A stretch of 64,000 bases of DNA from an uncultured SAR116 cluster alpha proteobacterium. Its GTDB lineage: Bacteria; Pseudomonadota; Alphaproteobacteria; Puniceispirillales; Marisalimonadaceae. The notes under the pieces were generated by a model, which was not told the DNA's origin, made no database searches, and was given only the letters and a program-made list of their open reading frames with translations. The translations under genes and the position numbers were made by a program. The stretch covers positions 1 to 64,000 of the forward strand of contig CACMOJ010000005.1 in the NCBI GenBank assembly GCA_902615325.1, written 5' to 3'. Shown piece after piece: positions 21,678 to 31,490 of this stretch (the first letter of the stretch is position 1; each line of letters opens with the position of its first letter).

Positions 21678-22880
21678 ATGAATATTCTTATCCCATTTAA
21701 AACATCAGGCATAAAAATTTTGATGTTATTTGTTTTTTTTTCAAGTTCATTTTATTTTAATAAACCTTCTCATGGAAAATATGCATCAATTATTATAAAT
21801 GAAAAATCAGGAAAGGTTTATCATTCAATTAATGCTGACACAATGAACTATCCCGCTTCGCTCACTAAAATAATGACAATTTACATGATTTTTGAAAAAT
21901 TAAAAAATAAAAAAATTAAAATGAATACTAAACTTAAAGTATCTAATCGAGCTTCAAGGCAACCTCCTTCAAAACTAGGATTATACCCAGGTCAAAAAAT
22001 TACAGTTAAACAAGCAATTCTTGCGCTTGTTACTAAATCAGCAAATGATGTCGCAACTGTTGTTGCAGAAAATTTTGAAAAAACTGAAAGAAGATTTGCT
22101 TATAAAATGACCAGAAAAGCAAAGAGTATCGGTCTTACTCGTACTATTTTTAGAAATGCATCTGGACTTCCAAACAAAGGCCAACTTTCTACAGCAAGAG
22201 ACATGGCAAAACTAGCAATAGCGATTAGAAAAAACTTTCCTGAATTTTTTTATTTTTTTAATAAGAAATCATTTGTGTTTAATAATATTGAATATCGTAA
22301 TCATAATAATTTACTTAGTTCTTATTTTGGCGCAGATGGTATTAAAACTGGCTATACAAACGCATCAGGATTTAATTTGGTAGTTTCTGTTGAAAGAAAT
22401 GGTCAAAGAATAATTGGGGTTGTTTTTGGTGGAAAAACTGCAAGAACTAGAGACAAACATATGATTAAGTTATTAAATAAATTCATAAAAACTCCTATTG
22501 TACGAACTGCTAAACTCTCTGAAATACCTTCTAAGAGACCTGATTTTATTTCATATCCTGTTGTAAAAAAACCAAAAAACTTCTCTGCTTATACTATCGA
22601 TTACTCAGAAGATTGGTTTATACAAATAGGAGCTTTTAAAAATAAACTTAATGCACATATCGCAGCAAAAAAGGCTCGTAATGCAGCACCTGAACAACTT
22701 GGTAATTTACCTGCTTCTTTACAAAAAATTTATAAACCTTTAGAAAATGTAGAAGTTAAAAAATCTTTATGGAGAGTTAGGTTTATTGAATTGGCTGAAA
22801 ATCAAGCGAGATCTGTTTGTGCTGAACTATGGTCATCAGGACTAAGTTGTATCCCTTTACCTCAAAAGAGCTTAAATTAG
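21678..22880 (+). CDS. dacA: D-alanyl-D-alanine carboxypeptidase with C-terminal SPOR domain
   Basis: NYPASLTKIMT (SxxK), KSANDVA (SxN), DGIKTGYT (KTG), SPOR-like WFIQIGAFKNKLNA. Confidence 0.92.
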   Translation: MNILIPFKTSGIKILMLFVFFSSSFYFNKPSHGKYASIIINEKSGKVYHSINADTMNYPASLTKIMTIYMIFEKLKNKKIKMNTKLKVSNRASRQPPSKLGLYPGQKITVKQAILALVTKSANDVATVVAENFEKTERRFAYKMTRKAKSIGLTRTIFRNASGLPNKGQLSTARDMAKLAIAIRKNFPEFFYFFNKKSFVFNNIEYRNHNNLLSSYFGADGIKTGYTNASGFNLVVSVERNGQRIIGVVFGGKTARTRDKHMIKLLNKFIKTPIVRTAKLSEIPSKRPDFISYPVVKKPKNFSAYTIDYSEDWFIQIGAFKNKLNAHIAAKKARNAAPEQLGNLPASLQKIYKPLENVEVKKSLWRVRFIELAENQARSVCAELWSSGLSCIPLPQKSLN

Positions 22881-22884
22881 TTCT

Positions 22885-24213
22885 TTATTTCACAATCAAA
22901 AGTTGGTTCCAACTAGTTGTGTATGATTTGGATTTAAAATGAGATTTCATGTTCCATTTACTTTTTTTCATTTTTGATTTTAACAATCCTTGAGATCCAT
23001 AAAATAGAGTTTTTGAACCCATTTTATTATTAATACAATCTAGCATTATCATTCGTTTATTTGATAATACATTATCTTTTTTATTTTTATTAAACAAACT
23101 TCCCTGAATAGTATAATCTTCTGATTTATAAAAAGAGCTAACTTCATCTAAACTGATTTCTACATTTTTAATTTTTAAGTCAAGTAGCGTAACCCCAATT
23201 TTTTTATAACTAAATCCCAAACGATAAATTTTTTCTAATATTCTAAATCCACCTTGGATCAAATCAGGTGTATTATTTATGGGCTCATCAAACTTTATCA
23301 CTCCAGAGTTATTATATTGTGATTCACTTTTTTTAAATTTGTTTGTATTAATAAAAACACATAAAGAACTGCATAAACCTCTTTGTAATCGAAGTTTTTC
23401 AGCTGCTCTAAAAATATGGTTTGATAATGCTTCTTTTAAACTTTGTAAATCTGATACCATTTCTCCGAATGAACGTGAAACCGTAATAGATTTTTTAGAA
23501 TGAACTTGTTCCAAATCTAAAGCTGAAATACCTCTTAATTCGTATACTATTCTTTTTCCAACAACAGAAATATGTTGTTTTATGTGATTAGGATTAGCTC
23601 TCTGTAATTGCAAGGCATTGTTTATACCAATTTTTTTTAATCTATTGGCCCAACCTTTTGATATTCCCCAAATTTTTTCAAGTTCTAAATCATTTAATAC
23701 CTGAGTAATTTGACTTGAATCTTCAAGTTTATAAACCCCTTCATTTACATATTTTTTTGCTATTCTATTAGCTAATTTTGCTAACGTTTTAGTTGGTCCT
23801 ATTCCTACAGAAACAGGTATGCCTGTCCATTGATATATTTTTTTCTTCATAAAAATCATTTTTTGATAAATATTACTTTTGTTAAATCCGTCTAAACCTA
23901 AAAAAGCTTCATCTATAGAATAAACTTCAACATCTGGTGTGAAGTGATAAAAAGAATTCATTACTCTAGAAGACATGTCTCCATATAAAGTATAATTAGA
24001 TGAATAAACTGTTACCCTATTTTGTTTAATTAAATCTTTCCATAAATGAAGTGGTGCACCCATAGGAATACCCAAAGCTTTAGCTTCATTTGATCTGGCT
24101 ATTATACATCCATCATTATTTGATAAAACAATAACAGGTTTATTATTAATAGATGGATTAAAAACCCTTTCACAAGATACATAAAAATTATTACAATCAA
24201 CTAATGCATACAA
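22885..24213 (-). CDS. umuC: Y-family DNA polymerase, UmuC subunit
   Basis: ALVDCNNFYVSCERVFNP, VLSNNDGCIIARSNEAKALGIPMGAP, YSIDEAFL. Confidence 0.94.
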   Translation of the reverse strand: MYALVDCNNFYVSCERVFNPSINNKPVIVLSNNDGCIIARSNEAKALGIPMGAPLHLWKDLIKQNRVTVYSSNYTLYGDMSSRVMNSFYHFTPDVEVYSIDEAFLGLDGFNKSNIYQKMIFMKKKIYQWTGIPVSVGIGPTKTLAKLANRIAKKYVNEGVYKLEDSSQITQVLNDLELEKIWGISKGWANRLKKIGINNALQLQRANPNHIKQHISVVGKRIVYELRGISALDLEQVHSKKSITVSRSFGEMVSDLQSLKEALSNHIFRAAEKLRLQRGLCSSLCVFINTNKFKKSESQYNNSGVIKFDEPINNTPDLIQGGFRILEKIYRLGFSYKKIGVTLLDLKIKNVEISLDEVSSFYKSEDYTIQGSLFNKNKKDNVLSNKRMIMLDCINNKMGSKTLFYGSQGLLKSKMKKSKWNMKSHFKSKSYTTSWNQLLIVK

Positions 24214-24228
24214 TTTTGTTTACCTTTT

Positions 24229-24738
24229 TTAGTAAACGGAATGAATAGCTGTGACAACTACTCCCCAAATTTCAATATTCATATCTTCTTTTATCTCAAT
24301 TGGTTTATATAAAGTATTCTCTGGCATTAAAATTAATTTTCCAGATTCTTTATACAGCCTTTTAACAGTCATGTGACCATCAACTACAGCAATAACTATT
24401 TTGCCGTGTGAAGGTTTTAGACTTCTATCTACTATCAATATATCATTATCATTAATTCCAGCACCGATCATAGAATCTCCATTGACACGAACAAAAAAAG
24501 TTGCCGCTGGATGTTTAACTAAATGGCTATTTAAATCTAAATTTTTCTCTAAATGATCATCTGCAGGTGAAGGAAATCCAGCAGATATTTTACAGCTATA
24601 TAAAGGTAACTCTGAATCTGAATGAGCTACTTCATTTTTCAAAAGATTAGGTAAATCAAATATTTTAATACTATCTTGAGGTGAATAATGTCCATTTAAA
24701 ATTAATATCTTTTTTGTTTTTTCTATACTTTCAATCAT
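24229..24738 (-). CDS. umuD: S24 LexA-like self-cleaving protein UmuD
   Basis: Cleavage-site context ISAGFPSPADD, catalytic VNGDSMIGAGI and TVKRLY; directly upstream of umuC. Confidence 0.92.
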   Translation of the reverse strand: MIESIEKTKKILILNGHYSPQDSIKIFDLPNLLKNEVAHSDSELPLYSCKISAGFPSPADDHLEKNLDLNSHLVKHPAATFFVRVNGDSMIGAGINDNDILIVDRSLKPSHGKIVIAVVDGHMTVKRLYKESGKLILMPENTLYKPIEIKEDMNIEIWGVVVTAIHSVY

Positions 24739-24751
24739 TTAATTCCTCTTT

Positions 24752-24766
24752 GTTCATGTTTTGTTC
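24752..24766. promoter_or_regulatory. Alphaproteobacterial SOS/LexA box GTTC-N7-GTTC (gttcatgttttgttc)
   Basis: Exact GTTCATGTTTTGTTC 13 bp upstream of the umuD start codon. Confidence 0.8.
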
Positions 24767-24824
24767 TATTTATACATAAAAAAGAAGTAATTGAAAAGGT
24801 TTTTCAACAGTAATTTAAAAAATA

Positions 24825-25091
24825 TTACAATTTTTTATATTTATCTATTAGTGATTCTAAATCATGATCAACTTTTTCGTCATAACCATTTTTTGATGAA
24901 AAAAATGCCAAGGCCATTAAACCTGAGCCTATAATAAAAGACATAACAATACAAATTACAATAGCAAAAAACCCATGATTACTGATAGTAATAAAGTCCC
25001 AATTAAACCATAGTTTAATAGAAAAATATAACACAAGAAATAATACTGCTAGAAAAAGAGATGTAATTATCTTGTTTTTTGTAAAGAACAT
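24825..25091 (-). CDS. Small two-TM membrane protein, conserved hypothetical
   Basis: 88 aa with two hydrophobic segments and SGLMALAFFSSKNGYDE. Confidence 0.6.
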   Translation of the reverse strand: MFFTKNKIITSLFLAVLFLVLYFSIKLWFNWDFITISNHGFFAIVICIVMSFIIGSGLMALAFFSSKNGYDEKVDHDLESLIDKYKKL

Positions 25092-25101
25092 AAGTATAAA
25101 G

Positions 25102-26289
25102 TCAACTTTCTATCGACAACTGATTTTCAACAAGATTGTACCAATAAGAGATACCTAAAGGGATAATTTCATCATTAAAATCATATTTCGAATTATGTAA
25201 CATACAACCACTTTTTCCTTTGCCTGCACCTAACCATATATAAGCTCCTGGTTTTTTTTCAAGCATATAAGCAAAATCTTCAGCACCCATAGATGGTGCA
25301 AGATTATCTTTAACAGCTTTAGTTTTAACTACTTTTTTTGCGACTTCAATAGCGATATCACTTTCTATAGAAGTATTAATAGTAACAGGATAACCCTCAT
25401 TAATTTCAATCTTTGCAGTACATCCATAGGCATTTGCGGTCGAATTGCAAATGTCAATAAATTGTTCTTTAACTAAGGATCTTGTTTTAGGATTCAATGT
25501 TCTTATCGTTCCAATAAAATTAGCATCTTGTGGAATAATATTAAAGGCTGTACCAGATTCTATTTTAGTAACTGAAACAACAACTGGATCAAGAGGATTT
25601 TGTTTTCTAGAAACTATCTGTTGCAAAGATTGTATCACACCAGAAGTAGCAATTATTGGGTCAGATGCATGATGTGGAGAGGCAGCATGACCTCCAACAC
25701 CGTTAATTAAAACTCTGAATTGATCAAATGATGCCATCACAGGACCTTTGTGAACAGCTATTTCTCCAACATCTAAACCTGGCCAGTTATGTAATCCCCA
25801 AACGCTTTCCATTGGAAAGTGATCAAATAGACCATCATTAATCATTTTTAAACCGCCCCCGCCTCCTTCTTCAGCCGGTTGAAAAATAAAATATACTGTA
25901 CCACTAAATTTTTTTTCTTTTGAAAGAATTTTTGCTGCACCAAGAAGCATAGCAACATGTCCATCGTGACCACAAGCATGCATTTTTCCAAAAAACTTTG
26001 ACTTATAGTCAAAATCATTTTCTTCTTCAATAGGCAGTGCATCCATATCAGCTCTTAAACCTATTGAACGGTTACTTTTATGTTCTTGAGAGTTAGAACC
26101 TTTTAAAACACCTATAACACCTGTTTTTCCAACCTTATCATGTACTTCTATCCCAAATGATTTTAGCTTTTCAGTTATAAACTCTGCAGTCCAATTTTCT
26201 TCATAACAAAGTTCTGGATTAGCATGAAGTTCCTGTCTCCAAGTCATAACTTCTTTATGAATCTTTTGAATGTTTTCTGAAATATTCAT
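25102..26289 (-). CDS. M20 family amidohydrolase (hippurate/amino-acid hydrolase-like)
   Basis: RADMDALPIEE, MHACGHDGHVAMLLGAAK, FIFQPAEEGGGG, SMGAEDFAYMLE. Confidence 0.92.
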   Translation of the reverse strand: MNISENIQKIHKEVMTWRQELHANPELCYEENWTAEFITEKLKSFGIEVHDKVGKTGVIGVLKGSNSQEHKSNRSIGLRADMDALPIEEENDFDYKSKFFGKMHACGHDGHVAMLLGAAKILSKEKKFSGTVYFIFQPAEEGGGGGLKMINDGLFDHFPMESVWGLHNWPGLDVGEIAVHKGPVMASFDQFRVLINGVGGHAASPHHASDPIIATSGVIQSLQQIVSRKQNPLDPVVVSVTKIESGTAFNIIPQDANFIGTIRTLNPKTRSLVKEQFIDICNSTANAYGCTAKIEINEGYPVTINTSIESDIAIEVAKKVVKTKAVKDNLAPSMGAEDFAYMLEKKPGAYIWLGAGKGKSGCMLHNSKYDFNDEIIPLGISYWYNLVENQLSIES

Positions 26290-26357
26290 TGTTTAATAAT
26301 ATGTTTAAGTATAATGATTAAAATCTTAAAAACAAATTATTCTATACATATAATTAA

Positions 26358-27614
26358 ATGAAAAATCCAAACACGTTAACTCAAAAAATATTATTTATAT
26401 TTTTACCCTTTTCAGCTGGCTACTTTTTATCTTACGTTTACAGATCTACTAATGCAATATTGGCTCCTTATCTTAACCAAGACTTAGGAATCAATGCAGA
26501 ACAACTTGGTCTAATTACTTCAGTTTATTTTTTAACATTTGCTTTATTTCAATTACCATTAGGAATTCTACTTGATAAATTTGGAGCAAGAAAAGTACAA
26601 ACCGTTTTGTTCGTCATAGCATCCTTAGGTGCGTCATTATTTGCATTAGGTGATTCTGTATTTTCCCTGACAATAGGGAGAGGGTTAATAGGCTTAGGTG
26701 TTTCTGGTGCTTTAATGGGTGCTTTTAAAGCGATGTCTATTTGGTTTCCAAAAGAACGACTAAGTTTATTAGTTGCATTATTTTTAGCTGTTGGAGGATT
26801 AGGAGCAATCTCAGCGTCAACACCTTTAGAATACGCTCTTCAAATAACTGATTGGAGGTCTATTTATTTTGCATTATCATTAACAACTTTAATAGTTGGG
26901 TTTTTAATTTTCATAATTGTGCCAGAAAAGAAAATTATACATGAAAAAGAAGAGCCAGTGTTAAAAGTTCTTAAAATAATTTATACTAACTATCATTTTT
27001 GGAGAGCTGGACCTTTAGCAGGTTTGGTAGGTGGTACAACAATGGCAATTCAAGGCTTATGGGCAGGACCATGGCTTGCTGATGTTGGAAAATTTACTCA
27101 AACAGAAATAGCTGAAATACTTTTCTTATTCACAATATCTATGACAGTTGGAATAATACTCATGGGTATCATCTCAGATAATTTAAGACAAAAAAATATT
27201 TCAACAATTAGTGTTATGGTCGGAATGATAATTATATTAATAATGCCAACCGCAATTATAACTTTTGGATTACTTCCAAAAGCAATATGGCCTTGGGTTT
27301 TGTTTAGCCTAACGTCTTTTTGTGCAACATTATCATATTCGGGATTGAGTGACTATTTTCCATTAAATTACGCAGGAAGAGTTTCAACAGCTGTAAATTT
27401 AATAACATTTATGATTGCCTTCATTGCTCAATACGCGATAGGAGCAATAATGCAACTTATTGAACCAGGCAAAATGACTGGTTACTCACTATTTTCATAC
27501 CAGGTAAGCTTTGGTGTTTTTCTTGGGTTAATAATAATTTTATTAATGAATTATTTTATAATGACTTATTTAAAAGGTACTAAGGATAATATCTCTGGCA
27601 TTCCCAAAGGTTAG
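26358..27614 (+). CDS. MFS transporter
   Basis: Multiple TM segments, LPLGILLDKFGARKV between TM2/3, GRGLIGLGVSGALMGAFKA. Confidence 0.9.
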   Translation: MKNPNTLTQKILFIFLPFSAGYFLSYVYRSTNAILAPYLNQDLGINAEQLGLITSVYFLTFALFQLPLGILLDKFGARKVQTVLFVIASLGASLFALGDSVFSLTIGRGLIGLGVSGALMGAFKAMSIWFPKERLSLLVALFLAVGGLGAISASTPLEYALQITDWRSIYFALSLTTLIVGFLIFIIVPEKKIIHEKEEPVLKVLKIIYTNYHFWRAGPLAGLVGGTTMAIQGLWAGPWLADVGKFTQTEIAEILFLFTISMTVGIILMGIISDNLRQKNISTISVMVGMIIILIMPTAIITFGLLPKAIWPWVLFSLTSFCATLSYSGLSDYFPLNYAGRVSTAVNLITFMIAFIAQYAIGAIMQLIEPGKMTGYSLFSYQVSFGVFLGLIIILLMNYFIMTYLKGTKDNISGIPKG

Positions 27615-28173
27615 AGTGATCTGAAGGTTTTAAGATAAACCTATCATGTAATCTAAAATCTCCATCTTGCCAAAACTCAAACTCATTTGGCACGATTTTG
27701 AAACCACCCCAGTGCTTTGGTCTTGGTACATTCTCATTAAATTTATTTTTAAATTCTTCAACTCTATTTAATAAAGTATCTCTATTTTTTAATGGTTGTG
27801 ACTGAATGGAAGCCCAAGCTCCTATTCGACTACCTAATGATCGACTTTCAAAATATTGATCTGATATCTTTTCAGGAATTTTATCAATTTCACCGACTAC
27901 CCTTACTTGACGATTTATAGACTTCCAATAAAAACATATTGCCACTTTACCTGTTTCAAAAATTTCTTTAGATTTTCTACTTTCGTAATTTGTATAAAAA
28001 ACAAAGTTTCTATTAATAATATCTTTCAATAAAACTGTTCTTACAGATGGAAATCCACTTTTAGAGACAGTAGCTATTTGCATAGCGTTAGGATCTTTGA
28101 TTTCTTTATCTTTCGCTTCTTTGAACCATTTTTGAAAAAGTTTGATTGGATCTAATTTTTTATCTAATTCCAT
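27580..28173 (-). CDS. pdxH: Pyridoxamine 5'-phosphate oxidase
   Basis: DPNAMQIATVSKSGFPSVRTVLLK, YTNYESRKSKE, RPKHWGGFKI, FWQDGDFRLHDR. Confidence 0.94.
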   Translation of the reverse strand: MELDKKLDPIKLFQKWFKEAKDKEIKDPNAMQIATVSKSGFPSVRTVLLKDIINRNFVFYTNYESRKSKEIFETGKVAICFYWKSINRQVRVVGEIDKIPEKISDQYFESRSLGSRIGAWASIQSQPLKNRDTLLNRVEEFKNKFNENVPRPKHWGGFKIVPNEFEFWQDGDFRLHDRFILKPSDHSNLWECQRYYP

Positions 28174-28243
28174 AATTTATTATGTTCAAATTTTTGCCAT
28201 ATTTGTAAGTATTATATAGTCTAATTTAAAAGGAATTAAAGTA

Positions 28244-28771
28244 ATGAAATTTTTAATTAGTGTTTTATTTATATTTATATCATCTATTAGCTACTCAAAA
28301 ACCATAACTATACAAACGAATGGATATATAGAATCAGTAGAAGTTTTAAAAAAATATATAACTCAAAATATACCTAAAAGAGAAAAAGTGTGCGAAATTA
28401 AAAGAGTTCCTGTACAAAATGCTTCTCAAGGGTTTGGAGCTGATAATTTAATCGGCGCTTTAATTGGAGGTGCTATTGGAAATAAAATCGGTGAAGGTGG
28501 TGGAAAACAAGGATCTACAGCTATAGGCGCATTGATTGGTTCAGAAATAGTAAGAAATGACAAACAAGCTAGAGCAAGCGATAATGAATTTGTTGAAAAA
28601 GAAGTTTGTAGAATTCAAAACATTACATATACAGAGACATCTGAACAAATAACCGGCTACAAATTGAATATTGATGTTGACGGTCAAATTTTAGAATTCA
28701 TAAGCAAAAAGTCTTATAATCCTGGTGATGTAATAAATATTAGAAAAAGAATTAGTTATTCACTAGATTAA
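28244..28771 (+). CDS. Glycine-zipper 2TM (17-kDa surface antigen-like) protein
   Basis: Signal peptide; GADNLIGALIGGAIGNKIGEGGGKQGSTAIGALIGSEI. Confidence 0.8.
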   Translation: MKFLISVLFIFISSISYSKTITIQTNGYIESVEVLKKYITQNIPKREKVCEIKRVPVQNASQGFGADNLIGALIGGAIGNKIGEGGGKQGSTAIGALIGSEIVRNDKQARASDNEFVEKEVCRIQNITYTETSEQITGYKLNIDVDGQILEFISKKSYNPGDVINIRKRISYSLD

Positions 28772-28843
28772 TTTAAATAATTTTATCTGTTTAAATTTAT
28801 TATAATCTATTATAATGAATAAACTTATACAAAGTAACTCTAT

Positions 28844-29656
28844 ATGAATAATTTAATGAAAAATAAACGTGGTTTAGTGATGGGAGTTGCTAATGATAAG
28901 TCCATAGGTTGGGGTATTGCTAAAGCTATTGCTGACCAAGGAGGAGAGCTTGCATTCACCTATCAAGGTGAGGCACTAAAAAAAAGAGTTATTCCACTAG
29001 CAGATAGCGTAAATTCTAATATAGTTCTCCCCTGCGATGTCTCAAACGATGAAGATATAGATAATACTTTTAATGAACTAAAAAAAATATGGCCTAAAAT
29101 TGATTTCTTAGTTCATGCTATTGCTTTTTCCGATAAAGATGAACTCAAAGGTGAATATATTGATACATCAAGAGAAAATTTTATAAACACTATGGATATT
29201 TCTGTATATTCATTTACAGCAATTGCTCGTAGAGCATCAATAATGATGCCTGATGGTGGGTCATTATTAACTTTAAGTTATTATGGTGCTGAAAAAGTAA
29301 TGCCACATTATAACGTTATGGGGCTAGCTAAATCTGCCCTTGAAGCTTCCGTTAGATACTTAGCTACAGATTTAGGTAAAGATAAAATTAGAGTAAATAG
29401 TATTTCTGCAGGACCAATTAAAACTCTTGCAGCAAGTGGAATTGGAGATTTTAGGTACATTTTAAAATGGAATGAGTACAACTCACCTATGAAAAGAAAT
29501 GTAACATTAGAAGATGTTGGTGGTAGCGCTGTATACCTGCTTTCCGATATGTCTACAGGTGTATCTGGTGAAACTCATCATGTAGATTGCGGTTATCATG
29601 TTGTAGGAATGAAAGCAATTGATGCCCCTGACATGACACCTCCTAATAATAATTGA
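28844..29656 (+). CDS. fabI: Enoyl-ACP reductase (NADH) FabI
   Basis: [67 protein letters not shown]. Confidence 0.96.
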   Translation: MNNLMKNKRGLVMGVANDKSIGWGIAKAIADQGGELAFTYQGEALKKRVIPLADSVNSNIVLPCDVSNDEDIDNTFNELKKIWPKIDFLVHAIAFSDKDELKGEYIDTSRENFINTMDISVYSFTAIARRASIMMPDGGSLLTLSYYGAEKVMPHYNVMGLAKSALEASVRYLATDLGKDKIRVNSISAGPIKTLAASGIGDFRYILKWNEYNSPMKRNVTLEDVGGSAVYLLSDMSTGVSGETHHVDCGYHVVGMKAIDAPDMTPPNNN

Positions 29657-29660
29657 TATT

Positions 29661-30755
29661 ATGTCATATAACTCATTTGGTAATTTATTTAGATTTACAA
29701 GCTATGGTGAAAGCCATGGACCAGCTATTGGATGCATAGTTGATGGAGTTCCACCAAATATTAGCCTAAAAGAAAAGGATATCCAAAAATTTCTTGATAG
29801 GAGAAAACCTGGGCAATCAAAATTTGTAAGTCAAAGAAAAGAAAGTGATAAAGTTGAAATTCTTTCAGGTGTGTTTGAAAATAAAACAACTGGCCATCCC
29901 ATTGCACTAAATATAAAAAATGAGGATCAAAGAAGTAAAGATTATAACGAAATTGCTAACAAATTTAGACCAAGTCATGCTGATATAACATATCATGAAA
30001 AATATAAAATTCGTGATTATAGAGGTGGTGGAAGATCAAGTGCAAGAGAAACAGCTGTTAGAGTTGCTGCTGGAGCAATTGCTTTTAAAATACTAGAAGA
30101 CCGTTTTCCAAAACTATTCATTAAAGCAAGTGTAATTCAAATAGGAAAACACAAAATTAACAAAGAAAATTTCTCATGGAATGAAGTTGACAACAACCCA
30201 TTTTTTTGTGCAGATAAAGAGACTGTACCAGTTTGGGAAAAAGATTTGAATTTGTTAAGAAAAAGTGGAAATAGTACTGGTGCAATTATAGAAATTATAG
30301 CTGAAAATATTCCAAAAGGTATAGGAAGCCCAATTTACAAAAAACTTGATTCTCAAATTGCAGAAGGATTAATGTCTATAAATGCTGTGAAAGGTGTAGA
30401 AATAGGATCAGGCTTCAAATCAGCATCATCTACTGGAAGTGAAAATAATGACGAAATATTTCCAGATAATGACGGTGGATATATTTTTAATACAAATAAT
30501 GCTGGTGGAATTTTAGGTGGGATTTCAACAGGTCAACCAATAGTTGCTAGTTTCGCTGTAAAGCCAACAAGCTCTATATTGATTGAAAAAAATTCGGTTG
30601 ATGTTAAAAATCAAAAAACAAAAATTATTACTAAAGGCAGACATGATCCTTGTGTCGGGGTTAGAGCTGTACCAATAGCTGAAGCTATGATGGCTATTAT
30701 ATTAGTAGATCAAATTATGATGCATGAAGCACAAATTGGTTCTTTAGCCAAATAA
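29661..30755 (+). CDS. aroC: Chorismate synthase
   Basis: [65 protein letters not shown]. Confidence 0.97.
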   Translation: MSYNSFGNLFRFTSYGESHGPAIGCIVDGVPPNISLKEKDIQKFLDRRKPGQSKFVSQRKESDKVEILSGVFENKTTGHPIALNIKNEDQRSKDYNEIANKFRPSHADITYHEKYKIRDYRGGGRSSARETAVRVAAGAIAFKILEDRFPKLFIKASVIQIGKHKINKENFSWNEVDNNPFFCADKETVPVWEKDLNLLRKSGNSTGAIIEIIAENIPKGIGSPIYKKLDSQIAEGLMSINAVKGVEIGSGFKSASSTGSENNDEIFPDNDGGYIFNTNNAGGILGGISTGQPIVASFAVKPTSSILIEKNSVDVKNQKTKIITKGRHDPCVGVRAVPIAEAMMAIILVDQIMMHEAQIGSLAK

Positions 30756-30763
30756 ATTTCAAA

Positions 30764-31474
30764 TTACTTTTGACCGTAAATTAGAAATTCTTTATTGCCT
30801 TTTGGCCCAAGTATAGGACTGTCAATAATACCTTTTACACTTAAATCAATTTTATTTTCAAAAAAAAATCTTATATCATCCACTACCATCTGATGGTGCT
30901 CAGCATTTTTTACCACACCTCCTTTTCCTAAAAGGTCTTTTCCAATTTCAAATTGTGGTTTAATTAAACTTATAATCCAGCCATTTTTTTTTAAGAATTT
31001 AATATTTGGTTTAATGACTTTTTTCAAGGATATAAATGACACATCACAAACAATCGCATCTAATTTATCACTTATCATATCACTATCTAAATACCTTGCA
31101 TTTGTTTTTTCTAAAACCTTTATACGTACATTGTTTCTTAAATTCCAATCTAATTGTCCATAACCAACATCCACGCTATAAACTTTTTTTGCTCCTTTTT
31201 TTATTAACACATCTGTAAAACCTCCCGTACTTGAACCAATATCCATTGCTGTAATATCTGTACAATCAATATCAAATTCAGTTATAGCTTTATCTAGTTT
31301 GTAGCCTCCGCGTGAAACCCATATTTTATTTTTTTTTTTTAAAAGTATATTACAATTTGTTTCGACTTTAGTGCCTGGCTTATTAATCCTTTGTGAATCA
31401 ATAAATACATTACCTGACAATATTAATCCGATTGCTTCTTGTCTGCTTTTCACAAGATTTTTATCAAAGAGCAA
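30764..31474 (-). CDS. tlyA: TlyA-family rRNA (cytidine-2'-O)-methyltransferase/hemolysin
   Basis: S4-like N-terminus, WVSRGGYKLDKAI, DIGSSTGGFTDVLIKKGAKKVYSVDVGYGQL. Confidence 0.93.
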   Translation of the reverse strand: MLFDKNLVKSRQEAIGLILSGNVFIDSQRINKPGTKVETNCNILLKKKNKIWVSRGGYKLDKAITEFDIDCTDITAMDIGSSTGGFTDVLIKKGAKKVYSVDVGYGQLDWNLRNNVRIKVLEKTNARYLDSDMISDKLDAIVCDVSFISLKKVIKPNIKFLKKNGWIISLIKPQFEIGKDLLGKGGVVKNAEHHQMVVDDIRFFFENKIDLSVKGIIDSPILGPKGNKEFLIYGQK

Positions 31475-31490
31475 TTTATCAATACGAACT

